From: Luteimonas endophytica
GTDB taxonomy: Bacteria > Pseudomonadota > Gammaproteobacteria > Xanthomonadales > Xanthomonadaceae
Direction of reading: 5' to 3'
Assembly: GCF_029887875.1 (NCBI RefSeq)
Contig: NZ_JARXRM010000030.1
Span: 85,297-143,968 of the forward strand
Length of the DNA: 58,672 bases
The notes below the pieces were generated by a model. It was not told the DNA's origin. It worked only from the letters and a program-made list of their open reading frames with translations, and did no database searches. The position numbers and the translations under genes are program-made. Shown piece by piece: positions 8,757 through 18,000 of this stretch. Each line of letters opens with the position of its first letter. Position 1 is the first letter of the stretch.

Positions 8757-9755
8757 ATGACCGCGATCCCCGCCAAATTCCGCGCCTTCCGCATCCACGA
8801 CGACGACGGCGGCTATCGCAGCGGCATCGAGGACGTCTCGATCGACGACCTCGCGCCCGGCGAGATCGTCATCCGCACCGCGTACTCGTCGGTCAACTAC
8901 AAGGACGCGCTCGCCGGCACCGGCCAGGGCAGGATCCTGCGCCGCTTTCCGCTGGTGGGCGGGATCGACGTCGCCGGCCACGTGGTGGCCTCGACCGACA
9001 AGGCCTTCGGCGAGGGCGATGCCGTCCTGGTCACCGGCTGCGGCCTGAGCGAGACCCGCGACGGCGGCTATTCGCAATACGCACGCATCGAGTCGCGCTG
9101 GGCGGTGCCGCTGCCGGCCGGGCTCGACCTGCGCGAGAGCATGATCCTGGGCACCGCCGGCTTCACCGCCGCGCTTGCGCTGCTGCGGATGACCGAGAAC
9201 CGGCAGACCCCGGCGCTCGGCCCGCTCGCGGTCACCGGCGCCACCGGCGGGGTCGGCTCGCTGGCGGTGGACATCTTCAGCAGCGCCGGCTACGAGGTGC
9301 ACGCCATCAGCGGCAAGCCGGAGCACGCCGGGTACCTGCGCGCGATCGGCGCCAGCGAGGTGCTGGGCCGCGATGCGCTGGCGACCACCCGGCCCATGGA
9401 GTCGACCCGCTTCGGTGGCGGCCTGGACAACGTCGGCGGGGCGATGCTGGCCAGCCTGCTGGCGCAGACGGCCCCCTACGGCAACGTCGCCAGCGCCGGG
9501 CTCGCCGCCAGCCACGCGCTGTCGGCGACGGTGATGCCCTTCATCATCCGCGGCGTGTCGCTGCTCGGGGTGGCTTCGGCCGGCACCGCGCGCGACATCC
9601 GCGACGAGGTCTGGCGGCGCCTGGCCGGCGACTGGAAGCCGCGCCACCTGGAGCGCATCCTGACCCGCGAGGTGGCGCTGGAAGCGCTGCCCGGGGCGTT
9701 CTCCACGATGCTCGCCGGCGGATCGCTGGGCCGGACCGTGGTCGCATTGGCGTAG
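8757..9755 (+). CDS. acuI: Zinc-independent MDR-family acrylyl-CoA reductase, AcuI/YhdH type
   Basis: A 332-residue medium-chain dehydrogenase/reductase. It has the quinone-reductase-like N-terminal domain (SSVNYKDALAGTG, VGGIDVAGHV) and a Rossmann NADP-binding motif TGATGGVGS at 160-168. The cysteines and histidines of zinc alcohol dehydrogenases are missing, as in AcuI and YhdH. Family members reduce acryloyl-CoA to propionyl-CoA with NADPH, protecting against this electrophile. Its start is 4 nt after the LOG stop, so translation may be coupled. The physiological substrate here is inferred. Confidence 0.88.
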   Translation: MTAIPAKFRAFRIHDDDGGYRSGIEDVSIDDLAPGEIVIRTAYSSVNYKDALAGTGQGRILRRFPLVGGIDVAGHVVASTDKAFGEGDAVLVTGCGLSETRDGGYSQYARIESRWAVPLPAGLDLRESMILGTAGFTAALALLRMTENRQTPALGPLAVTGATGGVGSLAVDIFSSAGYEVHAISGKPEHAGYLRAIGASEVLGRDALATTRPMESTRFGGGLDNVGGAMLASLLAQTAPYGNVASAGLAASHALSATVMPFIIRGVSLLGVASAGTARDIRDEVWRRLAGDWKPRHLERILTREVALEALPGAFSTMLAGGSLGRTVVALA

Positions 9756-9869
9756 CGGCGCGCCGCCGCTTCGTAGTGCCGGCTTCAATTCCGTGACGCA
9801 GGCAATTGATTCGCATGGAGCGAGGCCCCAGGGTACGCGGGAAATCCGCTGGAAACGCGGCGCCTCGCC

Positions 9870-9897
9870 TTGCGGAGACCGGCGCCGCAGTTACAAT
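9870..9897 (+). promoter_or_regulatory. Promoter of the PilH-like regulator
   Basis: TTGCGG (9870-9875) and TACAAT (9892-9897) are 16 nt apart, and the -10 is 24 nt upstream of the ATG at 9922. GGGGAAC lies between as a plausible ribosome binding site. This separates the gene from the operon ending at 9755. Confidence 0.6.
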
Positions 9898-9921
9898 TCC
9901 ACGCACACCCCGGGGAACGAC

Positions 9922-10326
9922 ATGGCGCGCATCCTGATCGTCGACGATTCGCCTTCGCAGCTTGCCGGCATCCGCCGCATCGTGGAGAAGCTCGGCCACG
10001 AGGCGCTGGCCGCCGAGGACGGCCAGGCGGGCGTCGAGGCCGCCAAGCGCGAGCTGCCCGAGCTGATCCTGATGGACGTGGTGATGCCGAACCTCAACGG
10101 GTTCCAGGCGACCCGCTCGATCAGCCGCGATCCCGCCACGCGCCACATCCCGGTGGTGCTGGTGACCACCAAGGACCAGGAAACCGACCGCATCTGGGGC
10201 ATGCGCCAGGGCGCGCGCGGCTATCTCACCAAGCCGTTCAGCGAGAGCGAGCTGTCCGACGTGATCGCCAGCATCCTCGGCGCCGGCGACGCTGCGGCGA
10301 AGGCCCAGGAACCGGCGACCGGCTGA
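9922..10326 (+). CDS. pilH: Single-domain response regulator, PilH-like
   Basis: A 134-residue CheY-like receiver with no output domain. The acidic pocket is at Asp8-Asp9, the phospho-acceptor is Asp52 (LILMDVVMPN), and the conserved Thr and Lys lie in VLVTTKDQETD and YLTKPF. The N terminus (ARILIVDDSPSQ) and KDQETDRIWGMRQGARGY strongly resemble PilH, the twitching-motility regulator phosphorylated by a ChpA/PilL histidine kinase. No other pil or chp genes are in this window, so a stand-alone copy or another receiver of the family remains possible. The ATG at 9922 is favoured because a promoter and GGGGAAC lie just upstream; an open frame extends further up but is not needed. Confidence 0.85.
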   Translation: MARILIVDDSPSQLAGIRRIVEKLGHEALAAEDGQAGVEAAKRELPELILMDVVMPNLNGFQATRSISRDPATRHIPVVLVTTKDQETDRIWGMRQGARGYLTKPFSESELSDVIASILGAGDAAAKAQEPATG

Positions 10327-10366
10327 ACGCCGGCCCGGCACGCCCGTCGAGGCACCGCTGGCCGGC

Positions 10367-11275
10367 TCAGGCCCGGCGCCAGCCGTCGCCGAATGCCTGC
10401 TGCAATGCGCGGTAGGCGGCGCGCTGGGCCTCGCTCTCCGCGCGCGGGGCCATGACCTCCAGTTCCACGATCTGGTCGCCGGCCGCGCCCCCGCGCACCC
10501 CCGGCAGGCCACGCCCGCGCAGGCGCAGCTTGCGTCCGGCTTCGCAGCCGGCCGGAACCTTGAGTTCCACGGGCCCGCCCAGGGTCGGCACGCTGACGCT
10601 CGCGCCGAGCGCCGCCTCCCAGGGCGCGACCGGCAGTACATGCACGATGTTGCCGCCATCGACCTCGAACTGCGGGTGGGCGGCGTACTCGACCTCCAGC
10701 AGCAGATCGCCCCGGCCGCCGGCGCCCTGTCCCTTGAGCCGGATCGACTGGCCGGGCCGCACCCCCTTGGGGATGCGTACCTCCAACGCCTTGCCGGCCA
10801 CGTTGATGCGCAGCGAGCGCCCCTCGTACACCGCCTCCAGCGGCACCGCCAGCCGGGCGCGGGTGTCGCCGCGGGGCGGCGCGCCGCGTCCCGGCTGCGG
10901 GCCGGCCCCGGGCCGGCGCCGGCCGAACAGCTCCTCGAAGAAATCGCTGAATCCCCCGCCGGCACCGCCGCCGGCGAAGATTTCGTCGAAGTCCACGCCC
11001 CCCGGCCCGCCCTGGCCGAAGCCGCCTTGCGGCGGCTGCACCTCGTCGCCCGGGCGGTAGCCGCGCGCGCGCAGTTGGTCGTAGGCGGCGCGCTTGGCCG
11101 GATCGCGCAGGGCCTCGTAGGCCTCGTTGACCGCCTTGAAGCGCTCCTCGGCCCCGGCCTCCTTGCTGACGTCGGGGTGGTACTTGCGCGCCAGCCGCCG
11201 GTACGCGGTCTTGAGTTCGGCCTCGCCGGCGCCGGGCTCGACGCCGAGGGTCTCGTAATAATCCTTGAACTGCAT
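10367..11275 (-). CDS. cbpA: DnaJ-class co-chaperone, CbpA-like
   Basis: A 302-residue type II J-protein. The N-terminal J domain (1-70) has the HPD tripeptide at 33-35, which stimulates DnaK ATPase. A Gly/Phe/Pro-rich linker follows (about 75-125), then two beta-sandwich substrate-binding domains (about 130-290). There is no zinc-finger domain, which separates it from DnaJ. CbpA of E. coli also binds curved DNA; that activity cannot be judged here. The start is the ATG at 11275, where the J domain begins ([11 protein letters not shown]). It lies downstream of hsp20 on the same strand, with a hairpin in the 170-nt gap. It ends tail to tail with the response regulator. Confidence 0.93.
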   Translation of the reverse strand: MQFKDYYETLGVEPGAGEAELKTAYRRLARKYHPDVSKEAGAEERFKAVNEAYEALRDPAKRAAYDQLRARGYRPGDEVQPPQGGFGQGGPGGVDFDEIFAGGGAGGGFSDFFEELFGRRRPGAGPQPGRGAPPRGDTRARLAVPLEAVYEGRSLRINVAGKALEVRIPKGVRPGQSIRLKGQGAGGRGDLLLEVEYAAHPQFEVDGGNIVHVLPVAPWEAALGASVSVPTLGGPVELKVPAGCEAGRKLRLRGRGLPGVRGGAAGDQIVELEVMAPRAESEAQRAAYRALQQAFGDGWRRA

Positions 11276-11368
11276 GGCAAACCTTGCACTCGAAGAGGGC
11301 CGCGACGAACCGAGGCAGGCCGAGGGCCGGCCGCGCGACCCGTCACCGTTCCGAGGATCCCCACAAAC

Positions 11369-11402
11369 GTCACGGCCCGCAAGCGGGCTTGCAGGCCGTG
11401 AC
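11369..11402 (-). terminator. Strong hairpin downstream of hsp20
   Basis: GTCACGGCC and its complement GGCCGTGAC form the outer 9 bp, with GCAAGC/GCTTGC continuing inside, giving a stem of about 16 bp with a minimal loop. On the minus strand it is followed by GTTTGTGGGG, a poor U-tract, so it may be a partial terminator or an mRNA-stabilising structure between hsp20 and cbpA. Confidence 0.55.
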
Positions 11403-11445
11403 CGGACGCGCTCTCGCGGAATCGCCGCCGAATCCGGCGCCCCCG

Positions 11446-11916
11446 TCACTGCGTGGCGTTGCCGCCTGGACCCACCTGGATGCGCCGCGGGGTGGTCTCC
11501 GGACGCTTCGGAATGCTGATCTCCAGCACGCCGTTGCGGCCGCTGGCGGTGATGCCCTCAGGATCGGCGCTGTCCGGCAGCGCGAAGCGGCGGTGGAAAC
11601 TGCCGGTACGGCGCTCGACGCGCGAATAGCGCGCCTCCTCGCCGCCGGCCGCGCGGCGCTCGCCGCGGATGCTCAGGATGCCCTTGTCCATCAGCACTTC
11701 GACCTCCTGCGGATCGACCCCGGGCAGGTCGGCATGGATCACGAAACGGTTGCCCTCCTCCATGATGTCAACCCGCGGCACCCACTGGCTGGTGACCACG
11801 GAAGACTCGTCCTGCTCGTTCTCGCCGTCGAAGAACTGCTTGAAGACCTGGCGGATCTCGTCCTGCATCGCGGACTGGACCGGCCACTGCTGCGGATAAC
11901 GGACTACGTGTCTCAT
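11446..11916 (-). CDS. Small heat-shock protein, Hsp20/alpha-crystallin family
   Basis: A 156-residue holdase. The alpha-crystallin domain spans about residues 45-145: [19 protein letters not shown] begins it, and GVLEISIPK is the conserved closing motif. The C-terminal IQV is an I-x-I/V tail that packs oligomers. The N-terminal arm ([18 protein letters not shown]) is short and aromatic. The ATG at 11916 follows GGAG at good distance. A sigma-32-like promoter lies at 11966-11994, so heat induction is likely. Cytoplasmic; probably hands substrates to the DnaK system, whose J-protein CbpA is encoded next. Confidence 0.93.
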   Translation of the reverse strand: MRHVVRYPQQWPVQSAMQDEIRQVFKQFFDGENEQDESSVVTSQWVPRVDIMEEGNRFVIHADLPGVDPQEVEVLMDKGILSIRGERRAAGGEEARYSRVERRTGSFHRRFALPDSADPEGITASGRNGVLEISIPKRPETTPRRIQVGPGGNATQ

Positions 11917-11965
11917 CGGATTTCTCCATCGTCGGTTGCACGGCCGTCGCGGCCGGATGACGGTC

Positions 11966-11994
11966 AACTGGGAACTGGGCGGACCGGTTTCAAG
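11966..11994 (-). promoter_or_regulatory. Sigma-32-like heat-shock promoter of hsp20
   Basis: Reading the minus strand, CTTGAAA (11994-11988) matches the sigma-32 -35 consensus exactly. After 15 nt comes CCCAGTT (11972-11966), a partial match to the -10 CCCCATNT. The predicted start is near 11959, giving a leader of about 43 nt before the ATG. Confidence 0.6.
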
Positions 11995-12023
11995 GACTTG
12001 GCGCCACCGTAACCCGCACCCGC

Positions 12024-12029
12024 TAGACT
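12024..12029 (+). promoter_or_regulatory. -10 box TAGACT upstream of the peroxiredoxin
   Basis: TAGACT lies 31 nt before the ATG at 12061. TTGGCG at 11998-12003 is a possible -35, but the 20-nt spacing is long. It points away from the divergent heat-shock promoter. Confidence 0.4.
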
Positions 12030-12060
12030 GCATTCAGTCGACCCCCACAGGACTCTCCGC

Positions 12061-12540
12061 ATGGCCATCCAACCCGGCGACACCATCCCCGAAGTGGTGC
12101 TCAAGCACATCGACGACGGCATCCAGGCGATCGATACCCCGACCCTGTTCAACGACAAGAAGGTGGTGCTGTTCGCGGTGCCCGGGGCCTTCACCCCGAC
12201 CTGCTCGGAGCGCCACCTGCCGGGATTCGTGGAGCACTTCGAACAGTTCCGGGCGCGCGGGATCGAGGTCGCCTGCCTGGCGGTCAACGACCCGTTCGTG
12301 ATGAAGGCCTGGGGCGACAGCCTGCACGTGCCCGAGGGCCTGCGGATGCTGTCCGACGGCAACGGCGACCTGGCGCGGGCCCTGGGGCTGGAAATGGACG
12401 CCAGCGCCTATGGCATGGGGACCCGCGCCAAGCGCTTCGCCCTGTACGCGGAGGACGGCGTGGTCAGGAAGCTGTTCGTCGAGGCGCCGGGCGAATTCAA
12501 GGTCTCCAGCGCCGAGCACGTGCTGGCCAACCTGGACTGA
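12061..12540 (+). CDS. Peroxiredoxin, Prx5 type
   Basis: A 159-residue thiol peroxidase of the atypical Prx5 group. The peroxidatic Cys48 sits in PGAFTPTCSERHLPGF, the Prx5 signature. A second cysteine, Cys72 (VACLAVND), occupies the position found in bacterial Prx5 proteins that use glutathione or glutaredoxin. Such enzymes reduce H2O2 and alkyl hydroperoxides in the cytoplasm. Full length, with no glutaredoxin domain fused. It is divergent from hsp20 and converges on pbpC, 47 nt away. Confidence 0.93.
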   Translation: MAIQPGDTIPEVVLKHIDDGIQAIDTPTLFNDKKVVLFAVPGAFTPTCSERHLPGFVEHFEQFRARGIEVACLAVNDPFVMKAWGDSLHVPEGLRMLSDGNGDLARALGLEMDASAYGMGTRAKRFALYAEDGVVRKLFVEAPGEFKVSSAEHVLANLD

Positions 12541-12587
12541 GCGGCCGGCGCCGGGCGGGACACCGCGGCCGGCAGGCCTTCGCGCCC

Positions 12588-15020
12588 TCAGCGCACCACC
12601 CGGAACCGCACCCGCGTCCAGGCGCCGCTGTCGGCCAGTGCGGTCAGCGTGTGCGCCCCGGGCTCGCCGAACTCGCGCAACAGCGGCCGCGTGCCGCGGG
12701 TCTCGCCGATCCAGCGGCCGTCGAGCAGCCACTGCACCCGGCCCGGCGCACCGAGCGCTCGCAGGGACAGCCTGGCGCCATGGGCACTGCCCGGCGCGCG
12801 CGCCAGGGTGGCGCCGTCGTCGAGCCCGTCGATGCGCAGCGACGCGACCGCGTCGCGGCCGTCCGGCGCGCAGTCCGGGGCCAGCGCCGGCAGGGTCGAG
12901 GCCCGCCGCGTGGCTGCCGGCAGCCACGGCGACAGCAGCGCCGGCCAGCGCGCGATCTCGGCCTCGCGGGCGTCGTGCGGCCCGGCACAGGACGCCGACA
13001 GCCGCTGTCCGGTGCCGGCGTCGACCGTGAAGCGCTGCCGCCCCGTGCTCCACAGCCGCGCGTCGCGTTCGGCGAACGTGGGCGGTACCGCTCCGCCGAG
13101 CACCCAGGCCTCCAGCCGCCGCTGGCACAGCGCCGCCGGCTGAGCGTCGGCCGCCGTCCCCAGCGGCCAGCAGACGTCGCGACGCGCCACCTCCGGCGGC
13201 GGCGGTGGGGCTGCGCGACCGCGCGGCAGGGTGTCGAAGACCTCGAACAGCAGCGGCAACGCGGTGATCGCTCCGTACTGCCCCGGCAACGGCGTGCCGT
13301 CGGGACGGCCCACCCAGACGGCCACGGTGTACTTCGCGGTGGCGCCCAGCGCCCACGCATCGCGGAAGCCGTAGCTGGTGCCGGTCTTCCAGGCCACCCG
13401 CGGCCTACCGCCGCGGTCGAAGGTGTCGCGGCGCTCGCCGGGGCGCGGGTTGGCGGCAAGGATGTCGGTGACGATCCAGGCCGCCCCCGGTGACATCAGC
13501 CGCCGTTCGAGCGGCGCCGTATCGCCGGTATAGCGCACCCGGCCGGCGATGCCGCCGCGCTGCAGCGCCGCTTGGGCGCCGGCCAGGTCCTCGAGCGTGG
13601 CGCCGGTCCCCCCCAGGATCAGCGACAGGTTGGGAACGGCGCCGCGCGGGAAACGCAGGGCGATGCCGGCGTTTTCGAGCCGCGCCGCGAAGCGCGCCGG
13701 GCCGACCCGGTCGAGCAGGTCCACCGCCGGCACGTTGAGCGAGAGCCGCAGGGCAGTCGCCGCCGACACCGGACCGTTGAACGCCGCGTCGAAGTTGCCC
13801 GGCCGGTAGTCGCCGAACGCCTGCGGTGCATCCACCAGCAGGCTCTCCGAGTGGATCAGGCCGTCGTCCAGCGCCATCCCGTAGAGGAACGGCTTGAGCG
13901 TGGACCCGGGGGAACGCAGCGCGCGGACCATGTCGACGTGGCCGAGCCGGGCGCGATCGCCGAACGCCACCGAGCCGACATAGGCACGGGCCTCGAGGCT
14001 GGCGTTGTCGACCACCAGCAGCGCCGCCGAGGTGCGCGGCGGCAGCTCGGCGAAATAGGCCGCAACGCGCTCCTCCAGCGCGCTCTGCAGGGCCGCATCG
14101 ATGGTGGTGACGATGCGCGCGCTGCGCGGGCGTTCGTCGCGCAGGCGCTGCGCCAGCAGCGCGGCGTGCAGCGGCTGGCGCAGGCTGCGCGAGACCACCG
14201 GCTCGATGCGCGCGTCCGCGATCGCCGCGCGCGACCACACCCCGCTGGCCGCCATGCGCGCCAGCAACTTGTCGCGGGCGGCGCGCGCCGCCTCCGGGTG
14301 GCGGTCCGGGCGCAGCCGGCTGGGCGCCTGGGGCAGCACCGCCAGCAGCGCCGCCTCGGCCCGCGACAGGCGCGCCGCGGGCTTGCCCAGGTAGGCCCAG
14401 CTGGCGGTCTCGACCCCCTCGATGGTGCCGCCGAACGGCGCCCGCTCCAGGTACAGGACCAGGATCTCGCGCTTGGACAGGCGCGCCTCGAGCTGCAGCG
14501 CGCGCAGCATCTGCCGCAGCTTGGCGCCCAGCGCGCGGGTACGGCCGTCGGCCGGTGGATCCAGGATCCGCGCCACCTGCATCGTCAGGGTCGAGCCGCC
14601 GGAGACGATCCGACCGCCGCGCGCCCACTGCAGCCCCGCGCGCAGCAGCGCGAGCGGATTGACCCCGGGATGGTGCCGGAACCAGCGGTCCTCGTAGGTC
14701 AGCAGCGCCTCGAGGTAGAGCGGCGAGACGCTGTCCGGATCCGCGGGATGGCGCCAGACCCCTTCCGCGTCGGCGAACGCACGCAAGGGCGTACCGTCGC
14801 GCGCCACCACCAGGGTGCTGGTGTCGCGCGCCCGCGGCAGCGGCGGCGGAAAGGCCAGGTCGAGCACCAGCAGCGCCAGCAGCGCGCTGACGCTGCCCCA
14901 ACGCAACCAAGGCAGCAGCCGTCGCCACCCGCGCCGACGCCCGGAGCCGGCCGCATCCGGCGCGGCTCCGGGAACGCCGTGGTCGCCCTGGTCGGTCCCA
15001 TCGCGCTGGCCAGTACCCAA
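12588..15020 (-). CDS. pbpC: Penicillin-binding protein 1C, bifunctional peptidoglycan synthase
   Basis: An 810-residue inner-membrane class A PBP. Order: cytoplasmic basic stretch, one membrane helix (about 41-58), GT51 glycosyltransferase with Glu110 in YEDRWFRHHPGVNP and GGSTLTMQVAR, transpeptidase with Ser373 in SPGSTLKPF and KTGTSYGFRDAWALG, then a C-terminal BiPBP_C beta domain (about 725-805). The first usable start is TTG at 15020, preceded by AGCAGGGGG; I see no ATG before the membrane helix, so this start is tentative. It begins 18 nt after yfhM on the same strand. In E. coli pbpC and yfhM are also adjacent, and the macroglobulin is thought to protect the periplasm when the wall is breached. 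Confidence 0.93.
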   Translation of the reverse strand: MGTGQRDGTDQGDHGVPGAAPDAAGSGRRRGWRRLLPWLRWGSVSALLALLVLDLAFPPPLPRARDTSTLVVARDGTPLRAFADAEGVWRHPADPDSVSPLYLEALLTYEDRWFRHHPGVNPLALLRAGLQWARGGRIVSGGSTLTMQVARILDPPADGRTRALGAKLRQMLRALQLEARLSKREILVLYLERAPFGGTIEGVETASWAYLGKPAARLSRAEAALLAVLPQAPSRLRPDRHPEAARAARDKLLARMAASGVWSRAAIADARIEPVVSRSLRQPLHAALLAQRLRDERPRSARIVTTIDAALQSALEERVAAYFAELPPRTSAALLVVDNASLEARAYVGSVAFGDRARLGHVDMVRALRSPGSTLKPFLYGMALDDGLIHSESLLVDAPQAFGDYRPGNFDAAFNGPVSAATALRLSLNVPAVDLLDRVGPARFAARLENAGIALRFPRGAVPNLSLILGGTGATLEDLAGAQAALQRGGIAGRVRYTGDTAPLERRLMSPGAAWIVTDILAANPRPGERRDTFDRGGRPRVAWKTGTSYGFRDAWALGATAKYTVAVWVGRPDGTPLPGQYGAITALPLLFEVFDTLPRGRAAPPPPPEVARRDVCWPLGTAADAQPAALCQRRLEAWVLGGAVPPTFAERDARLWSTGRQRFTVDAGTGQRLSASCAGPHDAREAEIARWPALLSPWLPAATRRASTLPALAPDCAPDGRDAVASLRIDGLDDGATLARAPGSAHGARLSLRALGAPGRVQWLLDGRWIGETRGTRPLLREFGEPGAHTLTALADSGAWTRVRFRVVR

Positions 15021-15038
15021 GAGCGGCCCCCTGCTCCG

Positions 15039-18000
15039 CTACGGCTGGACCACGGTGATCGTCTCCGGCACCGCGCGCCCCACCCCACGCAGCTGCGGGC
15101 GGTACATGTCCTCCACCAGCGGCGGCGGCACCGCATAGCTGCCGGGCGTCACCGCCCGGACCAGATAGAACACGCGCGCGGTGCGTCCGGAATCGAGCGC
15201 CAGCGCCGCCACGTAGCGATCGTCGCGGTATTCCTCGTGGCGGATATCGGCCGCCCCCGCGCGCTCCGACAGCTCCACGCCCTGCACCGTCACCCCCGCC
15301 CATTGCTCGGTGTCGCCGAGGTTGAAGTTCTCGATCTCCAGGCCCGAGGGCAGCAGGTCGGTGAGCAGCGCGTCGGGCATGGCGCGGTCGGCGGTAACCG
15401 ATACCGCCACGATCAGCGCCTCGCCCTCCTTCAGCGGGCCCGGCGTCCAGGGCTTGCCGTCGGTGCGGTAGAGGCTGCGCTCGACCTTGAGCGTACTGAA
15501 ATCCGGCTCCGGGGCGCGGCGCGGCACGCCGGCCACTTCCAGGCTGGCGTACATCGGCGGCTCGCCGCGCGGTTCGAAGCGCACCCCGCGCGTAAGCGCG
15601 GCGAAGTCGAAGCTGCGCCCGAACACCCGGGTGGCGGCCACGGCTTCTTCGGTATCGCCGGTCCGCAGCAGCCCGGACACCCGCCGCTGCTGGTCGCTGG
15701 CCAGGGCCCGCCCGAGCCGCGCCAGTGCGATCTGCTCCTGGGTGCTGAGGTAGACCCAGCGCTGGCTGCGGCGCGCGTCGAGTTCGCGGCCGACCTCGAC
15801 CGCGCGCGCGACGTAGGCGGGCTTGGCGGCGTCGCGCTCGGCGACCAGGGCGATCATCAGCGCCGAGTCGCGCAGCGCGCTGCCGTAGTCGGCCAGGTAG
15901 CGCGGCCGGCCGTCGTCCATGGCGAAGCCCTGGGCGATGGCGCGGTCGCCGCGCGCGGTGTCGCCCTGCAGGCGCAGCGCCAGCCCCAGCTGCACCAGCG
16001 GCAGCGCGGTCAGACTCCGGCCGCGGTCGCTGTCGTACAGCGCGCGCAACGTGCCCAGCGGCGCCCGCCCCAATCGCGCCAGCACGTAGCCGGCATGCGC
16101 CTGGTAGGCCAATTTCAGATGCTGGCGGTGGTCCTGGCCATAGAACTCCTGGCCGCCGGCCAGCAGATCCTCGTTGAGCCGCTCCAGTGCCTTCTGCAGC
16201 ACCGTCTCCGGCACCGCGAAGCCGGCCTCGCGGGCCTCCAGCAGGAACTCGGCGATGTACGGCGTCAGTGCCGGGGCGACCCCGCCCTCGCCGCCCCACA
16301 TCGAGAAGTGCCCGTTCGCCGCCTGCATCGAGGCCAGGCGCCCGAACGCGCCCTCCACGAAGCGGCGGCGCTGCTCCGGCTCGACATCGCGGATGCCGAG
16401 CATCCGCACCGTGTCCGGATCCAGCATCAGCGCGGCATAGCCGCGGCTGGTGGTCTGCTCGGCGCAGCCGTACGGATAGTCCAGCGCGCCCTGCAGCGCG
16501 CTGGCGTAGGGGATCGGCGGCAACGCGCTGACGCTCATCCGCGCCTGCACCGATCCCGGCATCAGCCCCTCGGCCAGCGCCGCATCCATGGTCACCGGCG
16601 CGAGCGGATCCAGGGCCCGGGTCTGCGCCCGAAGCACCGCCGGCCAGCCGGCGCGCACCGGCAGCTCGTAGCGCCGGTCCACGCGCTCGCCGTTGCCCTC
16701 CACCCGTACCCGGACCTGCGCCACGGCGTAGTCACTGGCGGCGGCCAGCGGGAAGCTGAGCGTGGCCTTGCCTTCGGCCGCCAGCGTCGCGGTGCGCGTG
16801 CCCTCGCCGATGCTCACCGGGCCTTCGCCGTCCACCCGCACCGAGAACTCGCCGGCCTTGCCGGTGTAGTTGGTCAGGTCGAGCGTGACCGTGCTGCGGT
16901 CGCCCGGCGCCAGCACCCGCGGCATGCTCGCCTCGGCGACGATCGGCGCGCGCACCACGGTCTCGCGGGCGCGGCTGCCGTAGGCGCGGGCGGAATAGAC
17001 CAGCGCCGAGACCCGCAGGGTGCCGTTGAAGTCGGGTACCTCCAGATCCACCCTGGCGTTGCCGTCGGCGTCGAGCTTCACCGGGCCGGCGAACAGGTCC
17101 ACCGTCTGCACGCGCGCGGTCGGGCGCCGCGCCTGCGGCAGCGCATCCAGCGCCATGTCGCCGCCGAAGCGCAGCCGCGCCAGTCCGCCCTCGTAGCTCT
17201 CGATCACCCGGCCGTAGACGTCGTAGGCGTCCACCCCGAAGCGCCGCTGGGCGAAGAAATGCGCCAGCGCATCGGGCACCGGGAACCGGGTGATGTTGAG
17301 AATGCCCACGTCGACCGCCGAGACCGTCGCCCAGGCCTCCTTGCCGGCCAGCTGCGGGGCGCTGACGTTGACCCGCAGCGGCCGCTCCGGACGGACCCGC
17401 TCGCGCACCGACAGGCCCACCGCCACGCGCCGGTCGCCGCGCTCCATGGGCACGTGGGCGATGCCGACCGCACGCGCCGGCGTCACCTTGCTGGCGGCGC
17501 TGCCGCCGCGGAACACCAGCGCGGTCACGTAGACGTCGTGGCGCTCCCAGTCTTCCGTCACCGGGATCTCGAACTCGCTGCCCGCCTCCGCCTCGATCGC
17601 CTGCACGTACAGCAGCCGGTCGGACTCGACCAGCAGCAGGCCCCTGCCGGGATGCGGCGGCGTCACCGTCACCTTCAGGGTGTCGCCGGCGCGGTAGCCG
17701 GTGCGGTCCAGCGCCAGCTTGACCTTGTCGGGGCGCGCATCCAGTCCCCGGTTCTGGTCGCCCCAGCTCCAGCCGGCGCGGAACGGATAGCGCGTGGTCA
17801 GCCCGGTGCCGGGGTCGAGCACGTCGATCCGGTATTCCCCCCACTCCACCGGGAAGTCGAGCCGCAGCGCGGTGGCGCCGGCGCCGACGGTGCGGGTCTC
17901 GAGCTTCTCGAAGCGGCGGGTGAACTCGTAGTCCCAGCCGCCTTCGGGGTCGTGGCGCCAGTGGTAGTCGCGGTGCTCGCGCACCAGGGTGACCTCGAGC

